DNA of 64,000 nt from a bacterium HR28. GTDB taxonomy: Bacteria; Chloroflexota; Chloroflexia; Thermomicrobiales; Thermomicrobiaceae. Shown one piece after another: positions 24,366 through 33,907 of the stretch; positions within the stretch are counted from its first letter, which is position 1; the number at the start of each line of letters is the position of its first letter. The DNA is taken from positions 1-64,000 of the forward strand of contig BEIE01000004.1 in the NCBI GenBank assembly GCA_002898255.1. Direction: 5' to 3'. Under the pieces are notes generated by a model. The model saw only the letters and a list, made by a program, of their open reading frames with translations, was not told the DNA's origin and ran no database searches. The position numbers were made by a program, and so were the translations under genes.

Positions 24366-27300
24366 TCACTGTTCGCTCTGATACCAGTAGGCCTCAGGGC
24401 TGCGCGGAGCCCACAATGGTTGCCTCTGCGCCCACTCGATGTAAGCGCGGAGTTCTGGATCTCCGCGGATCACCTGGTCTTGGATCCCCGGCGGGAGCAT
24501 CAGGAGAGCCTGGACCTTGGCTACCAACGCTTCCGGACCGGGACGCCAGGAGAGCGGCGTATAGGCAGCGGCGATGTTCCCTTCTCGGGCCAGGCGGCTC
24601 ATGGTCCCTGGTGGAAGATCTCCGGTGGGCGGGAGCTGTGCCCTCGCGCTCCGGATCCTCTCCTCCGTCTCCGGCAGGAACTTCACCGGAACGGGGAGCG
24701 TCATCCCGACCAGCTCCTGTCCCAGGAGCTGGCGACGGACATCCGCCCATGCTCGCTGGAAGATAGGAGACGATGGGTCGCGCATCGCGGCGACATACGC
24801 AGGATGCGCTGCCCTCCCCGTCTCCTCCACCGAGAGTTCCAGGATCCGCTTCTGCACCAGGTAATCGGTATAGTCAGAACCCGTCAACGTCGGTCCCTTG
24901 CCACGGAGGCGACGGGTCCCTTCGCGGATCGGCTGCTCCACGTCGATTCCCGTGACCTGGGACACCAGACCCGAGTGCCGCAGTACCCGCATCGGTTCCC
25001 AGTCCTCGCCGAGGGCGCCGGATATCCCCAGCGGGATCTCTGCCCACGGAGCGAGTCCCAAACCGAAGCGACTCGCCTGCTCCTGGATCTTGGCCAGGAG
25101 CGGTGCATCGTCAGGGATATACCGGTACTTGAGCTGGTCAGCGATGGAGAGCGCAACCAGCGGGTTGGCATACGCCGTGCCGGGACCGAAGAGGAAGCCC
25201 AGAACCGGAACCGGCATGGTATCGGAGAAGCGCGGCGGGAGTCCCAGACGCTTCCGTTCATCCTCGCTGATCTGGTGGTAGCTCTCCCAGGCTCGGAGGA
25301 GCCAGGGATGTTGCCCCAGCGTCTCGAGGTAGAACGGGATGTTGCGCGTGGCCCAGAAGTGGAAGGGTGCCCAGGCGCGAATGCCCAGCCATCTCTCGAT
25401 ATTGCGCTCATCGCCGTAGTCGAAGAAGAGGCGACGAGCTAACTGCTCTCCGCGGCTCGAGGCCTCCGCCTGGACCCTGCTCCAAGCAGCCGCCAATTCC
25501 GCTGCCTGCTCAGGAGTCCCTCCGACGCTCCGAACCGCCTTCTCCAGCTGCTCTACCGAGAAGGTGACACCATGCTCGGTAGCGTCGAGCATCCTGATGA
25601 GGCGGTTCCCGCGCTGGCGTCCCAGAGTCTGGCGCACCAAACTATCGAATGCTGGTCTGGCCTCTTTGAGGCTCCGTACCGTCTCGCTGACCCAGGCAGC
25701 GCTGCGGAAGCTGGACTCGATTGCTTGCGCCATCCTCCGGTTGAATTGCACGACCCGTTCTGCTCCTGCCCCCAGGCGGCGCGAGACCCTCCCGAGAAGG
25801 GTTCCCAGAGCCGTCTCCGCTTGTGGCGAGGCGAACTCCTCCCAGACGGTAGCTTGTGGGCGCCAGAGAGCCGACTCGGGAATCGGGATCCCGAGTCTCT
25901 CAGCGACGGTGAAGGCACTCCTGCCCACCAGCGGGTTCACGCCGTAGAGCGCTGCCTTCACCGTCGAGTCAAGGATATTCTGTGCATGGTAGCGCGGTGT
26001 GAGCAGCGCTTGCTCCCGCCAGGCACGCAACGGCAGGACTTGAGAGATCCGCGAGAGTGCACGCACTACCGCTGGATCACGACCCACGCCGAGTTTCTTG
26101 GCCATCTCGTCGGCATAGGCATCGACCAGAGCTTCCTTCCTGGCCTCGCGGAGGCTCTTCCCCAAGATCGCCTCGCTGGCCTCCTTCGGGTCGATACCGA
26201 CGAGTTCCAGAAAACCATCGATGGCGCGGCGCCCATTCTCGTCGGCGAAGCGGCGCAGCTCTACCACGTCGCGGAGCGTCGCGGTCTCCCTGGCGATATC
26301 CGGTGCCAGTGGCTCCTTCTCGGCAATCGCTTGTGCGATGGAGAGGAGCGCCTGTTTCGCCTCCTGGAAGCGACGCTCCGCCTCCTGTACCCGCTGGAGA
26401 GCACCCGCTTCCTTGAGAGCCCGGACCAGGTCATCCGACAGCGTGCTCCCGTACCAGCTCCGCGCCAGAGCACCCTGGACGGATGCCCGGAGGCGCCGGT
26501 TCCGCGGCAGAAGCTTGTCGATGACCCTCTGCGCCGCCGGGAAACGAACACCAAAGGCTGCCCAGGTCTCTCCGAGGTCGCGGAGCAGTTGTGCCGTCCT
26601 GTTCCGCGCCTCCGCCTCGGTCCCGGCACGCAGAATCGCTGCGACGCGAGGACGCAGGTGCGGAAACCAGAGACTGGTGGCAACCAGCGGCCCCTTCTCG
26701 CCACCGAAGGAGCGCTCCAACGCTGCCGCGATGGTATCGAGGTGGGGAGCAGCGATCCGCTCCTCGGCAGCGATTTGGGAGAGGACATCCTGGAAACCCT
26801 CGCCAGCGAGGGGGCGGATCGTCGGCCCAGGTTTCCCGGAGGCGATTCTCACAGCTTCCGCTGCCCCCTCGTCGCTGACCTCCTGCGTGAGACGACCCCG
26901 GAAGCGCGCCTTGACCTCGAGACCATCCCCGGGATCCAGAATCCCCGCCTTCTGGAGCATCCACTCCAGGTGCCCGAGTTCCCGCCGGGAGAGGCTCCGT
27001 AGCCTCCCGTCGGAACCCACTCTCCCGAAGATCTGCTCCACTCCGGGTCCCCAGTCGTTCCCCGCTAGAATGTAGCGAGTCGCCTTGTCGAAGAGGGCAC
27101 CCTTCATCCGCGGGTTGAAATCCAGCGGCCCACGTCCCTGGGCATCGAAGAGGGGACGACCAGCGACCACGGGGTTCGGGTCACCCTGCTGGTACGAGAG
27201 GCGCGCCGTCTTGCGGATCTCCCTGAGCCTCCCACGGATCTCCTCCTCACTTGCACGCCGAGCCGTCTCCCCATCCTGTTGTGCACGCTGCTCCCGAGGC

Positions 27301-30300
27301 GCCGCCTCCTCCTGGAAGCGCTGCCCCTGCAGCGAGGCCTCCCGCTGGCGCTGAACCGCCTCCTGGGCAGCGGCATCGGATCCGCGGATCTGCTCTTCCG
27401 TCGCCGGGAGCGCCGTTCCCGGCTCCACCGTGAAATCCCGTGGCCAGGTGCCGTCGTCGAGGCGCACCGAGAACTTGACGACCCCTTCTGGTGTATCGAC
27501 CTCGGTGAAGTAGAGACGCTCCGGTCCCTGGATCGAAGTCTCTCCGGTGGCCTGGACCACGTGCCCACGATGGGGTCCCGTGGTGTAGACCAGTCCTTTG
27601 CGCCCAACGAGAATCGACTCCTGGTCGTACTTGGCACCCAGCTCCAGCGCATCGGCCTCCCGCATCCCCGGTACCAGGAAGGAGTGTTCGACGACACCCT
27701 CCTCGGAGTAGCGCCCTCGCACCGGAATCGGTTCATAGCCGCGGCTCCGGAGTTCTTCGAGGAGCTGCTGACGACGTCGAGACAGCTCCTCTTCCGGTAA
27801 CCCCATCTTGTCCGATGTGAGAACCACGTAGTCTCCGCTCTGGAGGATTTCCCGCAACCTCCGCGGCACCGGTGCAGACGGGAGCGAGAGGCCCTGCAAG
27901 AGCTGTCGCGCCACCTCTGGAGTCAGATCCTCGCGAGGGAGGCCACGCCGATAGGCGACCTCGGCGATTCTCCTGTAGCGCTGCAACGGCTCCCGGAGCG
28001 GCTCCGGTACCTCTCCGGTGGCCAGGAGCTTCTCCACACCTCTGGCAAAAGCCTCCTCGGTCTCGCGTGCCTCGGTGGCGAAGATCCCGACACCCTCACC
28101 GACGTAGCGGAGCAAGTGCGCCAGTTCATGCGGGAGCGTCGTGATGTCGGCACGCGGCGTGAGGTAGATGACGGGACCACCAGGGCCCAGCTCCAGGTAT
28201 CCGCGCACCCGCTCCAGACCCTGTCGGAGCCTCGGGTACAGTGCATCGATGATCCTGGAGGCGTCGTCGCTCCGCAGGATCCCGGTCTCGGCGACTCGCT
28301 GCAGCGTCTCCCGGATCTGAGGATCTCGCGCAACGATGGCAGACGGCATCGCGAGATCCCAGTTGTCGAGGAGTTTGCGGATGCCGCTGCTGTCACCCTG
28401 TACCAGTGCGCGGACTACCTCGCCGAGACCTCGTCTCACCCCCTCTCCCTCGATCCTGATGATCTGCCAGAGCCCAGCCTGCAGGCTCGCGAGATTGGGA
28501 TACAGGCGTCGCAGGACGGGATCCTGTCGGACACGAGACCAGAGTTCCCGCAAGAGCACACGCTCCGCGACGGCGCGTAGAGGATTGGCAGACTTTTCTG
28601 CTTCCTTGACCGCTTCCTCGTAGGGAGCACCAGAGAGGAGCGCGATATCGCGCCGGATCCAGCGGTCCAATGCCGCAGCTTCGATTTCCTTCTCCGCCTC
28701 CTCGAGGAAACGCAGAACCTCCTCCTCGGGAACGCCAGCCTGACGCATCGCTACCGCCTTGTCGAAAGCATCCGCATACTGGCTGACGACCCAGGTGTAG
28801 TTCAGGAGCTTGTCGAGGTAGGGAGATGGTTGCCCCGGCTTCGGGACGAGACGGTTGAGGTCAGGGAAGCGTTGCCAGACCGGTCTCGTATAGTCGCTGA
28901 CGTCGGCGAATGCCGAGTCAGGGAAGAGGCCAGGGAAACCGATGAGCAGAAAGCGCCGGAACTCGTCATAGCCGCTTTTGAGGATGCCTCCCGGGTGCCG
29001 ACCTTGTGCCATCTGCTCGAGCCAACTGGCGACGGCTCGCAGATTGGCTAGTGGACTCGCGTCCTTGCCTCCCGCTGCCCAGGCAGCGAGGACGACGTCG
29101 CGGATATCGCGCTGCTCCAGAAGGTGGCGCACCAGCTTGGCTGCTTCCTCGTCGAGGAGATAGCCATCCGCATCCACACGCGTCACGTCGATACCGAGGC
29201 GAGCAGCAGTCCCTGGATCCAAGCGGCTGACATGTGTCAGTCCCAGGACACGCGCCGTATCCAGGAGCGGGTTGACTGGTCTCTCCGGAGCCACGAACTT
29301 CGTGACACCCTCCAGGCGCTTCTCGCTCCTGCGAGGTCGGAAGGGAACCTCCCCCACTCTCTGCATCGCCTCGCGGAAGACGCTTTCCGGTATCGCCTCC
29401 TGAGGACGGAAGCTGTAGCCCATCTCCTTGAGTACCGCATTGAGGCGGTCAGCCTCGTCTTGAGAGAGGTAGACGGCTCGGCGGTACTGTGGGTCGACGT
29501 TGAGGGGGTCGACCAGCTTTGTGACGGCATCCTCAGGCAGCCCTACACCACGCGGGAAGAGACGCGAGAAGAGTGCTCCTGCATCACGGTACCAGGCGGC
29601 AGCCTCCCTCGCCATCTTCTCGCCCATCGCCGCAGTACCGGCGCGCAGGCGTGTCAACCACTGGTCGACGGCATCCGGTGGATGCCCCAGTCGCTGGAGG
29701 GCAGTCGCGAGCAACTCCTCATCCGGGTGCTCCGGTACGTAGTGCGGATCCTCCAGCATCTTCCGCGTCACGTCCTCGAGTGTCTGGAGGAGGCGCTTCC
29801 CGTCCCCTCCTGGATCCTCGAAGGATGGGCGGATCCGCATCATCCCGTAGACCTCATCGAGGTCGCGGAACTTCTCAGGATTCTGCGCATAGATCCCCAC
29901 CGCAACGGCGTCGAGGATCCTGTGCAAGGTATCGCGAGCCTCGCCTGGAAACTCTCTGGTGAGCAAGGTGTCATCGAGTTCGAGATGTGCGCGCATCCGC
30001 TCCGATGGGCGCAGCGTTACGCGGTTCCCCTCGCGCACCTCCTGCATGAGACCGCGCTCCAGAAGCTCCCGCTTCACCTCGATGAGCGGATCCTTGGCCT
30101 CTGGGCGGAGCGGAGCCTCACGCGAGAGTGCATCCCAGGCACGGGTCAAGCTCACACCATCGAGGCTGCGAACCACTTCCCGGACCTGCTCACGCGGCAG
30201 CCCCGCGAGGCGCTCTGCCCATTCCACGCGTGCTGCCCTGGCGATATCGCCCTCGGGCTGCAACAGATCCGGGATGCCGCGACTCTCCGCCTCTTCCAGT

Positions 30301-31010
30301 GCCCTCTTGAAGATGGACACCTTCTCGCGAAGCTGCGCCGCCGCTGACTTCTGAAAGAGCGGCTTCCCAGTGACCTTCTCGAGGACCCTCGCTCCCTTGC
30401 GGAGGCCCGTCAAGGGAACCGTCACTGGGAGAGCCTGGATCCGCCCCAGGATCTCATCCGTCGCGACGGCGACGTCGAAGGCTTTGGCCAGAGCCGGAGA
30501 GGCCTCGAGTGCCCTGGCAACGCGAGGAACCTTCCCGAGCTTGCCCACGAGTCCGACGCCGACGAGATTGAGGGGGTCAAGGAGTATCTCCGAGGCCAAC
30601 TTCAACCACGGATGACCCTCCATGGCGATATTCCAGGCCTCGGTGTAGCTCTCCGCCTCCTTGACACGCGGGTTCGGCGAGACCTGCTTGACGTACCACC
30701 CGAGAGCAGGTCGCGTCACATATTTATTCCCGACATCGAGGATCCACCCCGCTGCATGCAGCGCTGCACGCAAGGGGTTGGCCCCGCTGTCGCTGGTCTC
30801 GCGAGGGACGGTAACTCCCTGCTGAGGCGGTGCGACGAAGGCCGGAAGAGCAGCAGCAGGGGCAGGTTGTCTCAGCAATGGCTGCTGAGGGATTGGCCGC
30901 TGTGGCGTCTGTTGCGGCAGCGCCACCTGCTCACCGCTTTCCGTATCTCCCTGACCACCTCGAACTCGAGACAAGGCCTCCTGGAAGAGGCGACGTTCCA
31001 GATCTCCCAT
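24366..31010 (-). CDS. Giant polyvalent virion protein with HExxH and DUF3293-like domains
   Basis: A 2214-residue protein, the largest in the window. A Pro/Gln-rich head (about 1-70) is followed by long helical regions. Near residue 961 there is a zinc-peptidase-type motif, TTLPHELAHLLRYVGEGVG (H961, E962, H965). Residues about 1060-1145 resemble DUF3293 (VVLTSDKMGLPEEELSRRRQ; ALELGAKYDQESILVGRKG). The C-terminal third has FFDYGDERNIERWLGIRAWA / FHFWATRNIPFYLETLG, a pattern seen in large polyvalent proteins of phages and conjugative elements. The AAAGGAGG site before ATG 31010 is strong. It probably enters the virion and the host cell with the DNA. It lies between the lysin and scaffold genes, as ejection proteins often do. 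Confidence 0.78.
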   Translation of the reverse strand: MGDLERRLFQEALSRVRGGQGDTESGEQVALPQQTPQRPIPQQPLLRQPAPAAALPAFVAPPQQGVTVPRETSDSGANPLRAALHAAGWILDVGNKYVTRPALGWYVKQVSPNPRVKEAESYTEAWNIAMEGHPWLKLASEILLDPLNLVGVGLVGKLGKVPRVARALEASPALAKAFDVAVATDEILGRIQALPVTVPLTGLRKGARVLEKVTGKPLFQKSAAAQLREKVSIFKRALEEAESRGIPDLLQPEGDIARAARVEWAERLAGLPREQVREVVRSLDGVSLTRAWDALSREAPLRPEAKDPLIEVKRELLERGLMQEVREGNRVTLRPSERMRAHLELDDTLLTREFPGEARDTLHRILDAVAVGIYAQNPEKFRDLDEVYGMMRIRPSFEDPGGDGKRLLQTLEDVTRKMLEDPHYVPEHPDEELLATALQRLGHPPDAVDQWLTRLRAGTAAMGEKMAREAAAWYRDAGALFSRLFPRGVGLPEDAVTKLVDPLNVDPQYRRAVYLSQDEADRLNAVLKEMGYSFRPQEAIPESVFREAMQRVGEVPFRPRRSEKRLEGVTKFVAPERPVNPLLDTARVLGLTHVSRLDPGTAARLGIDVTRVDADGYLLDEEAAKLVRHLLEQRDIRDVVLAAWAAGGKDASPLANLRAVASWLEQMAQGRHPGGILKSGYDEFRRFLLIGFPGLFPDSAFADVSDYTRPVWQRFPDLNRLVPKPGQPSPYLDKLLNYTWVVSQYADAFDKAVAMRQAGVPEEEVLRFLEEAEKEIEAAALDRWIRRDIALLSGAPYEEAVKEAEKSANPLRAVAERVLLRELWSRVRQDPVLRRLYPNLASLQAGLWQIIRIEGEGVRRGLGEVVRALVQGDSSGIRKLLDNWDLAMPSAIVARDPQIRETLQRVAETGILRSDDASRIIDALYPRLRQGLERVRGYLELGPGGPVIYLTPRADITTLPHELAHLLRYVGEGVGIFATEARETEEAFARGVEKLLATGEVPEPLREPLQRYRRIAEVAYRRGLPREDLTPEVARQLLQGLSLPSAPVPRRLREILQSGDYVVLTSDKMGLPEEELSRRRQQLLEELRSRGYEPIPVRGRYSEEGVVEHSFLVPGMREADALELGAKYDQESILVGRKGLVYTTGPHRGHVVQATGETSIQGPERLYFTEVDTPEGVVKFSVRLDDGTWPRDFTVEPGTALPATEEQIRGSDAAAQEAVQRQREASLQGQRFQEEAAPREQRAQQDGETARRASEEEIRGRLREIRKTARLSYQQGDPNPVVAGRPLFDAQGRGPLDFNPRMKGALFDKATRYILAGNDWGPGVEQIFGRVGSDGRLRSLSRRELGHLEWMLQKAGILDPGDGLEVKARFRGRLTQEVSDEGAAEAVRIASGKPGPTIRPLAGEGFQDVLSQIAAEERIAAPHLDTIAAALERSFGGEKGPLVATSLWFPHLRPRVAAILRAGTEAEARNRTAQLLRDLGETWAAFGVRFPAAQRVIDKLLPRNRRLRASVQGALARSWYGSTLSDDLVRALKEAGALQRVQEAERRFQEAKQALLSIAQAIAEKEPLAPDIARETATLRDVVELRRFADENGRRAIDGFLELVGIDPKEASEAILGKSLREARKEALVDAYADEMAKKLGVGRDPAVVRALSRISQVLPLRAWREQALLTPRYHAQNILDSTVKAALYGVNPLVGRSAFTVAERLGIPIPESALWRPQATVWEEFASPQAETALGTLLGRVSRRLGAGAERVVQFNRRMAQAIESSFRSAAWVSETVRSLKEARPAFDSLVRQTLGRQRGNRLIRMLDATEHGVTFSVEQLEKAVRSVGGTPEQAAELAAAWSRVQAEASSRGEQLARRLFFDYGDERNIERWLGIRAWAPFHFWATRNIPFYLETLGQHPWLLRAWESYHQISEDERKRLGLPPRFSDTMPVPVLGFLFGPGTAYANPLVALSIADQLKYRYIPDDAPLLAKIQEQASRFGLGLAPWAEIPLGISGALGEDWEPMRVLRHSGLVSQVTGIDVEQPIREGTRRLRGKGPTLTGSDYTDYLVQKRILELSVEETGRAAHPAYVAAMRDPSSPIFQRAWADVRRQLLGQELVGMTLPVPVKFLPETEERIRSARAQLPPTGDLPPGTMSRLAREGNIAAAYTPLSWRPGPEALVAKVQALLMLPPGIQDQVIRGDPELRAYIEWAQRQPLWAPRSPEAYWYQSEQ

Positions 31011-31048
31011 CGCCCCTCCTTTCGTTGTTTTCTCACGGTGTCGCGTCT

Positions 31049-32239
31049 TCAGAAGACGAGGTAGTTGCGCGGGTTCACGAGCTTCCCGCTGGCGTCACGC
31101 ATCTCGATGTGGACATGCGGTCCCGTCGAGTACCCCGTGCTGCCGGAGAGACCGAGGAAGGTACCAGGCTCCACGCGCTGCCCCGGTCTCACGGCGACGG
31201 AGGAGAGGTGCCCGAGAAGCAAGAGCTTCCCATCAGGAAGCCGGATGGTCACCGAATTCCCGTACCCACCGTTCCACCCAGCCTGAACGACGGTTCCCGA
31301 GAAGGGGCTGTAGAGGCTGGTTCCCAACGGTGTTCCGATATCGAGACCACTATGGTATCCCGAGGAGTACATCCGTGGATTGTAGTTCCCGTACTCCTGC
31401 GTCACGGGAAACCGTTGCCCACCGAAGATCGCCCATAAGCTCCCAGCCCTGGTGGCGACACCGGAACTCCCGGTACCGCGCAGCCTCGCCAGGGTATTGC
31501 GGAACAGCTGGACGTACTGGTATCCCGAGGTCCCCACCGCATCGCGAGCACCAGTGATGTTCCCGCTGGCATCGATGGCACCGAAGTAGGCGGCAGCAGC
31601 CTTGTCCCAGGAACCGTAGCGCCGATACAGCTCCGAGAGGAAGTCCGCTGCCGTGAAGATGTTGGTCCGCGGATCCCAGAGGTTCCCACCGTACTTGGAC
31701 GCTCTCCCCGCATGGTAGTTCGGCATGATCTGCATCAAGCCCACTGCACCCTGTGGAGAGCGCGCATTGGGATTGCCACCGCTCTCGATAGCCATGATTG
31801 CCGCGAGGACATCCCAGGGAACGCCGAACTGCCGCTCCGCTTCTTCGAGTAAAGGTTTCCAGCGCAGGACGCCACTCACGTCCTTGCCCTTTGCTGGATC
31901 CCCTAGCGGAAGCACCGTCTTCTTGAGGAGACGGTTGTCCTCACCCGAGGCCATCCTGAGATACCCCCAGATGTCACGCGCCTCACGTTTCCGCGCACCG
32001 TAGAGCTGGGCATAGTCTCTGGCGACTTTCCCGAAAGGTCTCGGGGAAGACCAATGTAACGACGCAACGATTCCGTTAGGAGTCGGCGATATGCGGGTCC
32101 CCTCCGCCGCGGTAGCGAGGACGCTCTGGTTCAGCGGCAGTGCACCCGCGAAAAAGGGCAGAGAAGGTGGTGTATTCGAAACCCACGGGGTTTCGCGCAC
32201 CAGGGGAAGCCACCCGAGAAACCCTCGTACCGGTGGCAT
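31049..32239 (-). CDS. Virion-associated lysin: SLT transglycosylase plus M23 peptidase
   Basis: A 396-residue protein with two peptidoglycan-cleaving domains. Residues about 128-225 form a lytic transglycosylase (DVLAAIMAIESGGNPNARSP with catalytic E152; GAVGLMQIMPNYHAG; AAAAYFGAID). Residues about 280-392 form a LytM/M23 peptidase (SGYHSGLDIGTPLG with H296 and D300; GPHVHIEMRD with H375 and H377). The 120-residue N-terminal part is of unknown fold and may anchor the protein in the virion. It probably opens the wall during DNA entry. An end-palindrome copy lies within the N-terminal coding region (32065-32088). Confidence 0.9.
   Translation of the reverse strand: MPPVRGFLGWLPLVRETPWVSNTPPSLPFFAGALPLNQSVLATAAEGTRISPTPNGIVASLHWSSPRPFGKVARDYAQLYGARKREARDIWGYLRMASGEDNRLLKKTVLPLGDPAKGKDVSGVLRWKPLLEEAERQFGVPWDVLAAIMAIESGGNPNARSPQGAVGLMQIMPNYHAGRASKYGGNLWDPRTNIFTAADFLSELYRRYGSWDKAAAAYFGAIDASGNITGARDAVGTSGYQYVQLFRNTLARLRGTGSSGVATRAGSLWAIFGGQRFPVTQEYGNYNPRMYSSGYHSGLDIGTPLGTSLYSPFSGTVVQAGWNGGYGNSVTIRLPDGKLLLLGHLSSVAVRPGQRVEPGTFLGLSGSTGYSTGPHVHIEMRDASGKLVNPRNYLVF
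32065..32088. repeat. End-palindrome family, internal copy in the lysin gene
   Basis: CAACGATTCC-GTTA-GGAGTCGGCG, stem 32068-32074 with 32079-32085 and one mismatch. It lies inside the coding sequence for the lysin N-terminus. Confidence 0.7.
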
Positions 32240-32257
32240 CGCTACCCCCTCGTGTCA

Positions 32258-32983
32258 TCAGCTACCGAAGTAGCGGTCAACGAATCCTGTATTGACGAGG
32301 AACTCGATAAAGCTCACTCCCTGCCCATTGGTCGACGCCATGTAGCGGATGTAGTCATCGAGCTTCTGCTGGAGATCCTGGCGCGCTATCCGTTGCCAAG
32401 TCGGCGTGAACCAAAGCGAACCAACGGTTCGCAGGAGATCTTCGACCAGGTTGAACTGGTCAGTAAAGTCACCGAACTGCTCACCGGGCACGAAGTTCCT
32501 GAGAGCCTGTCCGACGGCACGCCGCGAGAACGGTGTCCCCGAGAGTCCACTCGCCTGACCGAGGAGCAAGTTTGGGACTTGTTGCGCGACACTCAGGAAA
32601 CCAGCCAGTTGCGAATCCTGGTCTCCCGTGGATGGATTCGTGAGGTCGTAGAGTTGCCGCAGACCCTCAGCGATCTGCGTGGCGTACTGCGTGAAGGGGT
32701 TCGTGATGTGTGTCGAGAACCCCATCTCGGCCAGACGCTGGGTAACCGCAGCTGTCGGGTACTCGTAGAAGAACCTCTGCTGGAACAGGCTCCCCGTCGT
32801 CGGCCCAAAGATGGGTGCACCTCTCGGGTTGACGGAGAATTGTGACCCGAAGAGCGGCCTACCAGCCTGGCTCTGTTGGTTGAACGCGGACAGCTGCTGC
32901 TGTCGTGCCTGCTGCCCACGCTGGAGTGCCTGTGGATCATAGGGATATGACCAGAACGATGCTGCGTCGAAGAGCGTCGCCAT
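32258..32983 (-). CDS. Hypothetical virion protein
   Basis: A 241-residue, Gln/Phe-rich protein (ALQRGQQARQQQLSAFNQQS; FGPTTGSLFQQRFFYEYPTA) with no recognised domain. It sits in the run of genes between portal and the large ejection-type proteins and shares their Gln-rich composition. It is likely a minor virion or internal head protein. ATG 32983 is 12 bp beyond the upstream gene's stop. Confidence 0.65.
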   Translation of the reverse strand: MATLFDAASFWSYPYDPQALQRGQQARQQQLSAFNQQSQAGRPLFGSQFSVNPRGAPIFGPTTGSLFQQRFFYEYPTAAVTQRLAEMGFSTHITNPFTQYATQIAEGLRQLYDLTNPSTGDQDSQLAGFLSVAQQVPNLLLGQASGLSGTPFSRRAVGQALRNFVPGEQFGDFTDQFNLVEDLLRTVGSLWFTPTWQRIARQDLQQKLDDYIRYMASTNGQGVSFIEFLVNTGFVDRYFGS

Positions 32984-32995
32984 GGTACCTCCTCG

Positions 32996-33355
32996 CTAGC
33001 TGAATGCGAACCAGCGCAGTGGCCGCTGGTATCGCGACGGGTCTTCTCCGCGGAGCGCCGGTGTCAGCATGGACAGGAACCAGTTCGGGTTGAGCGTACT
33101 GAGGTACTCTACCCAGTCAGGAGCCTCTGGACCCTCGAGAGCGCTCCGCACCTGGTACCCTCGGTAGATGGTCTCGAAGAGGCGCTCTAGTCCACTGCGC
33201 TGGGTCAGGCTCGGATTGAGATTCCGCAACCAAAGCTCATAGGCGGCTTGCGGCTCTTGCTCCAGGTAGGCTCGGGTATAGATGGAGTAGAGGGGAACCT
33301 GACCAGCCCACTCCGCCGCCGACAGGCGCGGTATCCTCACGGCGTAGTTGGCCAC
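32996..33355 (-). CDS. Hypothetical virion protein
   Basis: A 119-residue aromatic-rich protein (EWAGQVPLYSIYTRAYLEQE; WVEYLSTLNPNWFLSMLTPA) without a known domain. The gene lies in the tight minus-strand late block with about 12-16 bp spacing on both sides. A minor structural role is inferred from position only. Confidence 0.65.
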   Translation of the reverse strand: MANYAVRIPRLSAAEWAGQVPLYSIYTRAYLEQEPQAAYELWLRNLNPSLTQRSGLERLFETIYRGYQVRSALEGPEAPDWVEYLSTLNPNWFLSMLTPALRGEDPSRYQRPLRWFAFS

Positions 33356-33371
33356 GCTCTCACCTCCCTCC

Positions 33372-33800
33372 CTAGAACGGTCTGCCCGGCATCGTGGCTC
33401 CCGGTGGGATCAAGCGCTGGCTCTCTGGGAAAACCTGTTCGCGGATACCAGGTGGCAGCATCGTCGGCAGGAGACGCCTGCTACCCGCCACTATCGACTG
33501 GTAACGGTTCACCAGGTCACGGAACTGCTGCGGGCTCGCCTGCTCGAAGGAAACCCCTGGAGACCCGAAGAGAGCCTGCGACATCGGTGGTAGAGCAGCA
33601 CCTCCCGGTGTCGTCGCCAATGCCTCCCGGAGAATCGGGAGAGCTTGTTCCAGCACCCCCTCGGTGCCGAGCACCCGCTGGTTCTCCAGGAGCCAGCGGA
33701 TGAAGGGCGACGAAAGCAAACGGCTCTGCTGCGCGATGTTGTAGAGAGCTAACCGAGCATCGGCTGGCGAGTAGATCGGACCCACTGGTGTCATCGGCAT
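33372..33800 (-). CDS. Hypothetical virion protein
   Basis: A 142-residue protein starting at ATG 33800, supported by a GAGAGGGG site; an in-frame start at 33854 would lie within a 22-bp direct repeat and has a weak site. The sequence (PIYSPADARLALYNIAQQSR; FRDLVNRYQSIVAGSRRLLP) is Gln/Pro-rich, like its neighbours. No function is recognised. Confidence 0.65.
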   Translation of the reverse strand: MPMTPVGPIYSPADARLALYNIAQQSRLLSSPFIRWLLENQRVLGTEGVLEQALPILREALATTPGGAALPPMSQALFGSPGVSFEQASPQQFRDLVNRYQSIVAGSRRLLPTMLPPGIREQVFPESQRLIPPGATMPGRPF

Positions 33801-33853
33801 CGTCTGCCCCTCTCGTGTCGTCGTCGTCGAAGGGAACCGCTGCAAAACCTCCA

Positions 33854-33907
33854 TACCCTAACGGGTAAACGGGTCAGGACCCCTTTACCCTAACGGGTAA
33901 ACGGGTC
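33854..33907. repeat. 22-bp direct repeat at a gene end
   Basis: Two identical 22-bp copies (33854-33875 and 33886-33907) separated by 10 bp. Each contains TAACGGGTAAACGGGTC. The right copy spans the last codons and stop of the gene ending at 33890, so the left copy is a duplication of that gene end. It points to a small tandem duplication or slippage event. Confidence 0.85.
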
